DNA of 64,000 bases from Mastigias papua (Eukaryota; Cnidaria; Scyphozoa; Rhizostomeae; Mastigiidae). Positions 1-12,836 of the stretch are shown in pieces (within the stretch, counting starts at the first letter, position 1; the number at the start of each line of letters is the position of its first letter). Below the pieces are notes generated by a model. It saw only the letters and a list, made by a program, of their open reading frames with translations. It was not told the origin of the DNA and did not search any database. The translations under genes were made by a program, and so were the position numbers. Location of the stretch: positions 425,501-489,500 of the forward strand of contig OZ025273.1 in assembly GCA_964019165.1 (NCBI GenBank), read 5' to 3'.

Positions 1-3000
1 TATTGTGCCCAAAATTGACCAAAATTGACATTCATAGAATTTGATTGCACATTGAAAAGTGATGAAAATGAGCGAATTTTGGCCAAAAAGTAAGGCTATA
101 GCCTTGGTATTGTGCCCAAAATTGACCAAAATTGAAATTCATAGAATTTGATTGCACATTGACAAGTGATGAAAATGAGCGAAGTTTGGCCAAAAAGTAA
201 GGCTATAGCCTTGGTATTGTGCCCAAAATTGACCAAAATTGAAATTCATAGAATTTGATTGCACATTGACAAGTAATGAAAATGAGCGAATTTTGGCCAA
301 AAAGCAAGGCTATAGCCTTGGTATTGTGCCCAAAATTGACCAAAATTGACATTCATAGAATTTGATTGCACATTGACAAGTGATGAACATGAGCCATTTT
401 TGGCCAAAATGTAAGGCTATAGTCTTGGTATTTTCTTCAAAAATGACCAAAATTGAAATTCATAGAATTTGATTGCACATTGACAGGTGATGAAAATGAG
501 CGAATTTTGGCCAAAAAGTAAGGCTATAGCCTTGGTATTGTGCCCAAAATTAACCAAAATTGAAATTCATAGAATTTGATTGCACATTGACAAGTGATGA
601 ACATGAGCCATTTTTGGCCAAAACGTACTGCTATAGCCTTGGTATTGTGCCCAAAATTGACCAAAATTGAAATTCATAGAATTTGATTGCACATTGACAA
701 GTGATGAAAATGAGCGAAGTTTGGCCAAAAAGTAAGGCTATAACCTTGGTATTGTGCCCAAAATTGACCAAAATTGACATTCATAGAATTTGATTGCACA
801 TTGACAAGTGATGAAAATGAGCGAATGTTGACCAAAAGGTAAGGCTATAGCCTTGGTATTGTGCGCAAACTTGACCAAAATTGAAATTCATAGAATTTGA
901 TTACACATTGACAAGTAATGAAAATGAGCGAATTGTGGCCAAAAAGCAAGGCTATAGCCTTGGTATTGTGCCAAAAATTGACCAAAATTGAAATTCATAG
1001 AATTTGATTGCACATTGACAAGTGATGAAAATGAGCGAATTTTGGACAAAAAGTAAGGCTATAGCCTTGGTATTGTGCCCAAAATTGACCAAAATTGAAA
1101 TTCATAGAATTTGATTGCACATTGACAAGTGATGAAAATGAGCGAATTTTGACCACAAGGTAAGGCTATAGCCTTGATATTGTGCCCAAAATTGACCAAA
1201 ATTGAAATTCATAGAATTTGATTGCACATTGACAAGTGATGAACATGAGCCATTTTTGGCCAAAACGTACGGCTATAGCCTTGGTATTGTGCCCAAAATT
1301 GACCAAAATTGAAATTCATAGAATTTGATTGCACATTGACAAGTGATGAAAATGAGCGAAGTTTGGCCAAAAAGTAAGGCTATAACCTTGGTATTGTGCC
1401 CAAAATTGACCAAAATTGAAATTCATAGAATTTGATTGCACATTGACAAGTGATGAAAATGAGCTAATGTTGACCAAAAGGTAAGGCTATAGCCTTGGTA
1501 TTGTGCCCAAACTTGACCAAAATTGAAATTCATAGAATTTGATTGCACATTGACAAGTAATGAAAATGAGCGAATTTTGGCCAAAACGCAAGGCTATAGC
1601 CTTGGTATTGTGCCCAAAATTGACCAAAATTGAAATTCATAGAATTTGATTGCACATTGACAAGTGATGAACATGAGCCATTTGTGGCCAAAATGTAAGG
1701 CTATAGTCTTGGTATTTTCTTCAAAAATGACCAAAATTGAAATTCATAGAATTTGATTGCACATTGACAGGTGATGAAAGTGAGCGAATTTTGGCCAAAA
1801 AGTAAGGCTATAGCCTTGGTATTGTGCCCAAAATTGACCAAAATTGAAATTCATAGAATTTGATTGCACATTGACAAGTGATGAACATGAGCCATTTTTG
1901 GCCAAAACGTACTGCTATAGCCTTGGTATTGTGCCCAAAATTGACCAAAATTGAAATTCATAGAATTTGATTGCACATTGACAAGTGATGAAAATGAGCG
2001 AAGTTTGGCCAAACAGTAAGGCTATTACCTTGGTATTGTGCCCAAATTTGACCAAAATTGAAATTCATAGAATTTGATTGCACATTGACAAGTGATGAAA
2101 ATGAGCTAATGTTGACCAAAAGGTAAGGCTATAGCCTTGGTATTGTGCCCAAACTTGACCAAAATTGAAATTCATAGAATTTGATTGCACATTGACAAGT
2201 AATGAAAATGAGCGAATTTTGGCCAAAACGCAAGGCTATAGCCTTGGTATTGTGCCCAAAATTGACCAAAATTGAAATTCATAGAATTTGATTGCACATT
2301 GACAAGTTATGAACATGAGCCATTTTTGGCCAAAATGTAAGGCTATAGTCTTGGTATTTTCTTCAAAAATGACCAAAATTGAAATTCATAGAATTTGATT
2401 GCACATTGACAGGTGATGAAAGTGAGCGAATTTTGGCCAAAAAGTAAGGCTATAGCCTTGGTATTGTGCCCAAAATTGACCAAAATTGAAATTCATAGAA
2501 TTTGATTGCACATTGACAAGTGATGAACATGAGCCATTTTTGGCCACAACGTACTGCTATAGCCTTGGTATTGTGCCCAAAATTGACCAAAATTGAAATT
2601 CATAGAATTTGATTGCACATTGACAAGTGATGAAAATGAGCGAAGTTTGGCCAAACAGTAAGGCTATAACCTTGGTATTGTGCCCAAAATTGACCAAAAT
2701 TGAAATTCATAGAATTTGATTGCACATTGACAAGTGATGAAAATGAGCGAATGTTGACCAAAAGGTAAGGCTATAGCCTTGGTATTGTCCGCAAACTTGA
2801 CCAAAATTGAAATTCATAGAATTTGACTGCACATTGACAAGTAATGAAAATGAGCGAATTTTGGCCAAAAAGTAAGGCTATAGCCTTGGTATTGTGCCCA
2901 AAATTGACCAAAATTGAAATTCATAGAATTTGATTGCACATTGACAAGTGATGAAAATGAGCGAATTTTGGACAAAAAGTAAGGCTATAGCCTTGGTATT

Positions 3001-6000
3001 GTGCCCAAAATTGACCAAAACTGAAATTCATAGAATTTGATTGCACATTGACAAGTGATGAAAATGAGCGAATTTTGACCAAAAGGTAAGGCTATAGCCT
3101 TGATATTGTGCCCAAAATTGACCAAAATTGAAATTCATAGAATTTGATTGCACATTGACAAGTGATGAACATGAGCCATTTTTGGCCACAACGTACGGCT
3201 ATAGCCTTGGTATTGTGCCCAAAATTGACCAAAATTGACATTCATAGAATTTGATTGCACATTGACAAGTGATGAAAATGAGCGAAGTTTGGCCAAAAAG
3301 TAAGGCTATAGCCTTGGTATTGTGCCCAAAATTGACCAAAATTGAAATTCATAGAATTTGATTGCACATTGACAAGTGATGAAAATGAGCGAATGTTGAC
3401 CAAAAGGTAAGGCTATAGCCTTGGTATTGTGCCCAAACTTGACCAAAATTGAAATTCATAGAATTTGATTGCACATTGACAAGTTATGAACATGAGCCAT
3501 TTTTGGCCAAAATGTAAGGCTATAGTCTTGGTATTTTCTTCAAAAATGACCAAAATTGAAATTCATAGAATTTGATTGCACATTGACAGGTGATGAAAGT
3601 GAGCGAATTTTGGCCAAAAAGTAAGGCTATAGCCTTGGTATTGTGCCCAAAATTGACCAAAATTGAAATTCATAGAATTTGATTGCACATTGACAAGTGA
3701 TGAACATGAGCCATTTTTGGCCACAACGTACTGCTATAGCCTTGGTATTGTGCCCAAAATTGACCAAAATTGAAATTCATAGAATTTGATTGCACATTGA
3801 CAAGTGATGAAAATGAGCGAAGTTTGGCCAAACAGTAAGGCTATAACCTTGGTATTGTGCCCAAAATTGACCAAAATTGAAATTCATAGAATTTGATTGC
3901 ACATTGACAAGTGATGAAAATGAGCGAATGTTGACCAAAAGGTAAGGCTATAGCCTTGGTATTGTCCGCAAACTTGACCAAAATTGAAATTCATAGAATT
4001 TGACTGCACATTGACAAGTAATGAAAATGAGCGAATTTTGGCCAAAAAGTAAGGCTATAGCCTTGGTATTGTGCCCAAAATTGACCAAAATTGAAATTCA
4101 TAGAATTTGATTGCACATTGACAAGTGATGAAAATGAGCGAATTTTGGACAAAAAGTAAGGCTATAGCCTTGGTATTGTGCCCAAAATTGACCAAAACTG
4201 AAATTCATAGAATTTGATTGCACATTGACAAGTGATGAAAATGAGCGAATTTTGACCAAAAGGTAAGGCTATAGCCTTGATATTGTGCCCAAAATTGACC
4301 AAAATTGAAATTCATAGAATTTGATTGCACATTGACAAGTGATGAACATGAGCCATTTTTGGCCACAACGTACGGCTATAGCCTTGGTATTGTGCCCAAA
4401 ATTGACCAAAATTGACATTCATAGAATTTGATTGCACATTGACAAGTGATGAAAATGAGCGAAGTTTGGCCAAAAAGTAAGGCTATAGCCTTGGTATTGT
4501 GCCCAAAATTGACCAAAATTGAAATTCATAGAATTTGATTGCACATTGACAAGTGATGAAAATGAGCGAATGTTGACCAAAAGGTAAGGCTATAGCCTTG
4601 GTATTGTGCCCAAACTTGACCAAAATTGAAATTCATAGAATTTGATTGCACATTGACAAGTAATGAAAATGAGCGAATTTTGGCCAAAAAGCAAGGCTAT
4701 AGCCTTGGTATTGTGCCCAAAATTGACCAAAATTGAAATTCATAGAATTTGATTGCACATTGACAAGTGATGAAAATGAGCGAATTTTGGACAAAAACTA
4801 AGGCTATAGCCTTGGTATTGTGCCCAAAATTGACCAAAATTGAAATTCATAGAATTTGATTGCACATTGACAAGTGATGAAAATGAGCGAATTTTGACCA
4901 AAAGGTAAGGCTATAGCCTTGGTATTGTGCCCAAAATTGACCAAAATTGACATTCATAGAATTTGATTGCACATTGAAAAGTGATGAAAATGAGCGAATT
5001 TTGGCCAAAAAGCAAGGCTATAGCCTTGGTATTGTGCCCAAAATTGACCAAAATTGAAATTCATAGAATTTGATTGCACATTGACAAGTGATGAAAATGA
5101 GCGAAGTTTGACCAAAAAGTAAGGCTATAGCCTTGGTATTGTGCCCAAAATTGACCAAAATTGAAATTCATAGAATTTTATTGCACATTGACAAGTGATG
5201 AAAATGAGCGAATTTTGACCAAAAGGTAAGGCTATAGCCTTGGTATTGTGCCCAAAATTGACCAAAATTGAAATTCATAGAATTTGATTGCACATTGAAA
5301 AGTGATGAAAATGAGCGAATTTTGGCCAAAAAGCAAGGCTATAGCCTTGGTATTGTGCCCAAAATTGACCAAAATTGAAATTCATAGAATTTGATTGCAC
5401 ATTGACAAGTGATGAAAATGAGCGAAGTTTGGCCAAAAAGTAAGGCTATAACCTTGGTATTGTGCCCAAAATTGACCAAAATTGAAATTCATAGAATTTG
5501 ATTGCACATTGACAAGTGATGAACATGAGCCATTTTCGGCCAACATGTAAGGCTATAGTCTTGGTATTTTCTTCAAAAATGACCAAAATTGAAATTCATA
5601 GAATTTGATTGCACATTGACAAGTGATGAAAATGAGCGAATTTTGGCCAAAAAGTAAGGCTATAGCCTTGGTATTGTGCCCAAAATTGACCAAAATTGAA
5701 ATTCATAGAATTTGATTGCACATTGACAAGTGATGAAAATGAGCGAAGTTTGCCAAAAGGTAAGGCTATAGCCTTGGTATTGTGCCAAAAATTGACCAAA
5801 ATTGAAATTCATAGAATTTGATTGCACATTGACAAGTCATGAAAATGAGCGAATTTTGACCAAAAGGTAAGGCTATAGCCTTGGTATTGTGCCCAAAATT
5901 GACCAAAATTGAAATTCATAGAATTTGATTGCACATTGACAAGTGATGAACATGAGCCATTTTTGGCCAAAACGTAAGGCTATAGTCTTGGTATTTTCTT

Positions 6001-8739
6001 CAAAAATGACCAAAATTGAAATTCATAGAATTTGATTGCACATTGACAAGTGATGAAAATGAGCGAAGTTTGGCCAAAAAGTAAGGCTATAGCCTTGGTA
6101 TTGTGCCCAAAATTGACCAAAATTGAAATTCATAGAATTTGATTGCACATTGACAAGTGATGAAAATGAGCGAATTTTGACCAAAAGGTAAGGCTATAGC
6201 CTTGGTATTGTGCCCAAAATTGACCAAAATTGAAATTCATAGAATTTGATTGCACATTGACAAGTGATGAAAATGAGCGAAGTTTGCCAAAAGGTAAGGC
6301 TATAGCCTTGGTATTGTGCCAAAAATTGACCAAAATTGAAATTCATAGAATTTGATTGCACATTGACAAGTCATGAAAATGAGCGAATTTTGACCAAAAG
6401 GTAAGGCTATAGCCTTGGTATTGTGCCCAAAATTGACCAAAATTGAAATTCATAGAATTTGATTGCACATTGACAAGTGATGAACATGAGCCATTTTTGG
6501 CCAAAACGTAAGGCTATAGTCTTGGTATTTTCTTCAAAAATGACCAAAATTGAAATTCATAGAATTTGATTGCACATTGACAAGTGATGAAAATGAGCGA
6601 AGTTTGGCCAAAAAGTAAGGCTATAGCCTTGGTATTGTGCCCAAAATTGACCAAAATTGAAATTCATAGAATTTGATTGCACATTGACAAGTGATGAAAA
6701 TGAGCGAATTTTGACCAAAAGGTAAGGCTATAGCCTTGGTATTGTGCCCAAAATTGACCAAAATTGAAATTCATAGAATTTGATTGCACATTGACAAGTG
6801 ATGAACATGAGCCATTTTTGGCCGAAACGTAAGGCTATAGTCTTGGTATTTTCTTCAAAAATGACCAAAATTGAAATTCATAGAATTTGATTTCACATTG
6901 ACAAGTGATGAAAATGAGCGAAGTTTGGCCAAAAGGTAAGGCTATAGCCTTGGTATTGTGCCCAAAATTGACCAAAATTGAAATTCATAGAATTTGATTG
7001 CACATTGACAAGTGATGAAAATGAGCGAATTTTGGCCAAAAAGTAAGGCTATAGCCTTGGTATTGTGCCCAAACTTGACCAAACTTGAAATTCATAGAAT
7101 TTGATTGCACATTGACAAGTGATGAACATGAGCCATTTTTGGCCAAAATGTAAGGCTATAGTCTTGGTATTTTCTTCAAAAATGACCAAAATTGAAATTC
7201 ATAGAATTTGATTGCACATTGACAAGTGATGAAAATGAGCGAATTTTGACCAAAAGGTAAGGCTATAGCCTTGGTATTGTGCCCAAAATTGACCAAAATT
7301 GAAATTCATAGAATTTGATTGCACATTGACAAGTGATGAACATGAGCCATTTTTGGCCAAAACGTAAGGCTATAGTCTTGGTATTTTCTTCAAAAATGAC
7401 CAAAATTGAAATTCATAGAATTTGATTTCACATTGACAAGTGATGAAAATGAGCGAAGTTTGGCCAAAAGGTAAGGCTATAGCCTTGGTATTGTGCCCAA
7501 AATTGACCAAAATTGAAATTCATAGAATTTGATTGCACATTGACAAGTGATGAAAATGAGCGAATTTTGGCCAAAAAGTAAGGCTATAGCCTTGGTATTG
7601 TGCCCAAAATTGACCAAACTTGAAATTAATAGAAGTTGATTGCACATTGACAAGTGATGAACATGAGCCATTTTTGGCCAAAACGTAAGGCTATAGTCTT
7701 GGTATTTTCTTCAAAACTGACCAACTCTGAACATGATTGATTTTGATTGCAGATTGAAAAGTGATGAGAATGAGCGATTTTCGGCCAAAAAGTAAGGCTA
7801 TAGTCTTGGTATTGTGCCCAAAATTGACCAAACTTGAAATTCATAGAATTTGATTGCACATTGACAAGTGATGAAAATGAGCGAATTTTGGCCAAAAAAT
7901 AAGGCTATAGCCTTGGTATTGTGCCCAAAATTGACCAAACTTGAAATTCATAGAATTTGATTGCACATTGACAAGTGATGAACATGAGCCATTTTTGGCC
8001 AAAACGTAAGGCTATAGTCTTGGTATTTTCTTCAAAACTGACCAACTCTGAACATGATTGATTTTGATTGCAGATTGAAAAGTGATGAGAATGAGCGATT
8101 TTCGGCCAAAAAGTAAGGCTATATTCTTGGTATTGTGCCCAAAATTGACCAAAAGTGAAATTCATAGAATTTGATTGCACATTGACAAGTGATGAAAATG
8201 AGCGAAGTTTGGCCAAAAGGTAAGGCTATAGCCTTGGTATTGTGCCCAAAATTGACCAAAATTGAAATTCATAGAATTTGATTGCACATTGACAAGTGAT
8301 GAAAATGAGCGAATTTTGACCACAAGGTAAGGCTATAGCCTTGGTATTGTGCCCAAAATTGACCAAAATTGACATTCATAGAATTTGATTGCACATTGAC
8401 AAGTGATGAACATGAGCCATTTTTGGCCAAAACGTAAGGCTATAGTCTTGGTAGTTTCTTCAAAACTGACCAACTCTGAAAATGATTGATTTTGATTGCA
8501 GATTGAAAAGTGATGAGAATGAGCGATTTTCGGCCAAAAAGTAAGGCTATAGTCTTGGTATTGTGCCCAAAATTGACCAAAATTGAAATTCATAGAATTT
8601 GATTGCACATTGACAAGTGATGAACATGAGCCATTTTTGGCCAAAACGTAAGGCTATAGTCTTGGTATTTTCTTCAAAAATGACCAAAATTGAAATTCAT
8701 AGAATTTGATTGCACATTGACAAGTGATGAAAATGAGCG

Positions 8740-8790
8740 AATTTTGGACAAAAAGTAAGGCTATTGACATTCATAGAATTTGATTGCACA
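8740..8790. repeat. Truncated satellite monomer (33-bp deletion)
   Basis: At 8761-8765 the palindrome stops after ggctat and jumps straight to tgacattcatag, so 33 bp of the monomer are missing and this unit is about 74 bp long. The following block (about 8765-9130) repeats the preceding four-monomer block (about 8370-8700) at a spacing of 395 bp, that is 4 x 107 minus 33, so the deletion lies at a block junction. Confidence 0.85.
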
Positions 8791-9133
8791 TTGACAAGTG
8801 ATGAACATGAGCCATTTTTGGCCAAAACGTAAGGCTATAGTCTTGGTAGTTTCTTCAAAACTGACCAACTCTGAAAATGATTGATTTTGATTGCAGATTG
8901 AAAAGTGATGAGAATGAGCGATTTTCGGCCAAAAAGTAAGGCTATAGTCTTGGTATTGTGCCCAAAATTGACCAAAATTGAAATTCATAGAATTTGATTG
9001 CACATTGACAAGTGATGAACATGAGCCATTTTTGGCCAAAACGTAAGGCTATAGTCTTGGTATTTTCTTCAAAAATGACCAAAATTGAAATTCATAGAAT
9101 TTGATTGCACATTGACAAGTGATGAAAATGAGC

Positions 9134-12100
9134 GAATTTTGGACAAAAAGTAAGGCTATAGCCTTGGTATTGTGCCCAAAATTGACCAAAACTGAAATTC
9201 ATAGAATTTGATTGCACATTGACAAGTGATGAAAATGAGCGAATTTTGACCAAAAGGTAAGGCTATAGCCTTGATATTGTGCCCAAAATTGACCAAAATT
9301 GAAATTCATAGAATTTGATTGCACATTGACAAGTGATGAACATGAGCCATTTTTGGCCACAACGTACGGCTATAGCCTTGGTATTGTGCCCAAAATTGAC
9401 CAAAATTGACATTCATAGAATTTGATTGCACATTGACAAGTGATGAAAATGAGCGAAGTTTGGCCAAAAAGTAAGGCTATAGCCTTGGTATTGTGCCCAA
9501 AATTGACCAAAATTGAAATTCATAGAATTTGATTGCACATTGACAAGTGATGAAAATGAGCGAATGTTGACCAAAAGGTAAGGCTATAGCCTTGGTATTG
9601 TGCCCAAACTTGACCAAAATTGAAATTCATAGAATTTGATTGCACATTGACAAGTAATGAAAATGAGCGAATTTTGGCCAAAAAGCAAGGCTATAGCCTT
9701 GGTATTGTGCCCAAAATTGACCAAAATTGAAATTCATAGAATTTGATTGCACATTGACAAGTGATGAAAATGAGCGAATTTTGGACAAAAACTAAGGCTA
9801 TAGCCTTGGTATTGTGCCCAAAATTGACCAAAATTGAAATTCATAGAATTTGATTGCACATTGACAAGTGATGAAAATGAGCGAATTTTGACCAAAAGGT
9901 AAGGCTATAGCCTTGGTATTGTGCCTAAAATTGACCAAAATTGACATTCATAGAATTTGATTGCACATTGAAAAGTGATGAAAATGAGCGAATTTTGGCC
10001 AAAAAGCAAGGCTATAGCCTTGGTATTGTGCCCAAAATTGACCAAAATTGAAATTCATAGAATTTGATTGCACATTGACAAGTGATGAAAATGAGCGAAG
10101 TTTGACCAAAAAGTAAGGCTATAGCCTTGGTATTGTGCCCAAAATTGACCAAAATTGAAATTCATAGAATTTTATTGCACATTGACAAGTGATGAAAATG
10201 AGCGAATTTTGACCAAAAGGTAAGGCTATAGCCTTGGTATTGTGCCCAAAATTGACCAAAATTGAAATTCATAGAATTTGATTGCACATTGACAAGTGAT
10301 GAAAATGAGCGAATTTTGGACAAAAACTAAGGCTATAGCCTTGGTATTGTGCCCAAAATTGACCAAAATTGAAATTCATAGAATTTGATTGCACATTGAC
10401 AAGTGATGAAAATGAGCGAATTTTGACCAAAAGGTAAGGCTATAGCCTTGGTATTGTGCCTAAAATTGACCAAAATTGACATTCATAGAATTTGATTGCA
10501 CATTGAAAAGTGATGAAAATGAGCGAATTTTGGCCAAAAAGCAAGGCTATAGCCTTGGTATTGTGCCCAAAATTGACCAAAATTGAAATTCATAGAATTT
10601 GATTGCACATTGACAAGTGATGAAAATGAGCGAAGTTTGACCAAAAAGTAAGGCTATAGCCTTGGTATTGTGCCCAAAATTGACCAAAATTGAAATTCAT
10701 AGAATTTTATTGCACATTGACAAGTGATGAAAATGAGCGAATTTTGACCAAAAGGTAAGGCTATAGCCTTGGTATTGTGCCCAAAATTGACCAAAATTGA
10801 AATTCATAGAATTTGATTGCACATTGAAAAGTGATGAAAATGAGCGAATTTTGGCCAAAAAGCAAGGCTATAGCCTTGGTATTGTGCCCAAAATTGACCA
10901 AAATTGAAATTCATAGAATTTGATTGCACATTGACAAGTGATGAAAATGAGCGAAGTTTGGCCAAAAAGTAAGGCTATAACCTTGGTATTGTGCCCAAAA
11001 TTGACCAAAATTGAAATTCATAGAATTTGATTGCACATTGACAAGTGATGAACATGAGCCATTTTCGGCCAACATGTAAGGCTATAGTCTTGGTATTTTC
11101 TTCAAAAATGACCAAAATTGAAATTCATAGAATTTGATTGCACATTGACAAGTGATGAAAATGAGCGAATTTTGGCCAAAAGGTAAGGCTATAGCCTTGG
11201 TATTGTGCCAAAAATTGACCAAAATTGAAATTCATAGAATTTGATTGCACATTGACAAGTCATGAAAATGAGCGAATTTTGACCAAAAGGTAAGGCTATA
11301 GCCTTGGTATTGTGCCCAAAATTGACCAAAATTGAAATTCATAGAATTTGATTGCACATTGACAAGTGATGAACATGAGCCATTTTTGGCCAAAACGTAA
11401 GGCTATAGTCTTGGTATTTTCTTCAAAAATGACCAAAATTGAAATTCATAGAATTTGATTGCACATTGACAAGTGATGAAAATGAGCGAAGTTTGGCCAA
11501 AAAGTAAGGCTATAGCCTTGGTATTGTGCCCAAAATTGACCAAAATTGAAATTCATAGAATTTGATTGCACATTGACAAGTGATGAAAATGAGCGAATTT
11601 TGACCAAAAGGTAAGGCTATAGCCTTGGTATTGTGCCCAAAATTGACCAAAATTGAAATTCATAGAATTTGATTGCACATTGACAAGTGATGAACATGAG
11701 CCATTTTTGGCCAAAACGTAAGGCTATAGTCTTGGTATTTTCTTCAAAAATGACCAAAATTGAAATTCATAGAATTTGATTTCACATTGACAAGTGATGA
11801 AAATGAGCGAAGTTTGGCCAAAAGGTAAGGCTATAGCCTTGGTATTGTGCCCAAAATTGACCAAAATTGAAATTCATAGAATTTGATTGCACATTGACAA
11901 GTGATGAAAATGAGCGAATTTTGGCCAAAAAGTAAGGCTATAGCCTTGGTATTGTGCCCAAACTTGACCAAACTTGAAATTCATAGAATTTGATTGCACA
12001 TTGACAAGTGATGAACATGAGCCATTTTTGGCCAAAATGTAAGGCTATAGTCTTGGTATTTTCTTCAAAAATGACCAAAATTGAAATTCATAGAATTTGA

Positions 12101-12580
12101 TTGCACATTGACAAGTGATGAAAATGAGCGAATTTTGACCAAAAGGTAAGGCTATAGCCTTGGTATTGTGCCCAAAATTGACCAAAATTGAAATTCATAG
12201 AATTTGATTGCACATTGACAAGTGATGAACATGAGCCATTTTTGGCCAAAACGTAAGGCTATAGTCTTGGTATTTTCTTCAAAAATGACCAAAATTGAAA
12301 TTCATAGAATTTGATTTCACATTGACAAGTGATGAAAATGAGCGAAGTTTGGCCAAAAGGTAAGGCTATAGCCTTGGTATTGTGCCCAAAATTGACCAAA
12401 ATTGAAATTCATAGAATTTGATTGCACATTGACAAGTGATGAACATGAGCCATTTTTGGCCAAAACGTAAGGCTATAGTCTTGGTATTTTCTTCAAAAAT
12501 GACCAAAATTGAAATTCATAGAATTTGATTGCACATTGACAAGTGATGAAAATGAGCGAAGTTTGGCCAAAAGGTAAGGC
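9134..12580. repeat. Rearranged copy of satellite block 4.1-7.6 kb
   Basis: Rare variants occur in the same order in both stretches: aaaactgaaattc at about 4194 and 9188, ccacaacgtacgg at about 4363 and 9357, tagaattttattgc at about 5169 and 10163, and cggccaacatg at 5537 and 11066. The shift is 4994 bp at first and then 5529 bp, because five extra monomers (535 bp) were inserted near 10.3 kb; further whole-monomer gains and losses follow. This is a segmental duplication of several kilobases inside the array. Confidence 0.8.
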
Positions 12581-12836
12581 TATAGCCTTGGTATTGTGCC
12601 CAAAATTGACCAAAATTGAAATTCATAGAATTTGATTGCACATTGACAAGTGATGAACATGAGCCATTTTTGGCCAAAACGTAAGGCTATAGTCTTGGTA
12701 TTTTCTTCAAAACTGACCAACTCTGAACATGATTGATTTTGATTGCAGATTGAAAAGTGATGAGAATGAGCGATTTTCGGCCAAAAAGTAAGGCTATAGT
12801 CTTGGTATTGTGCCCAAAATTGACCAAACTTGAAAT

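Noticed and set aside
59..76. Resemblance of gtgatgaaaatgagcgaa in each monomer to a hammerhead ribozyme core (CUGAUGA...GAAA)
   Set aside because: The conserved C is a G, no stem II can form between the two parts, GAAA is incomplete, and no flanking helices I and III are seen.
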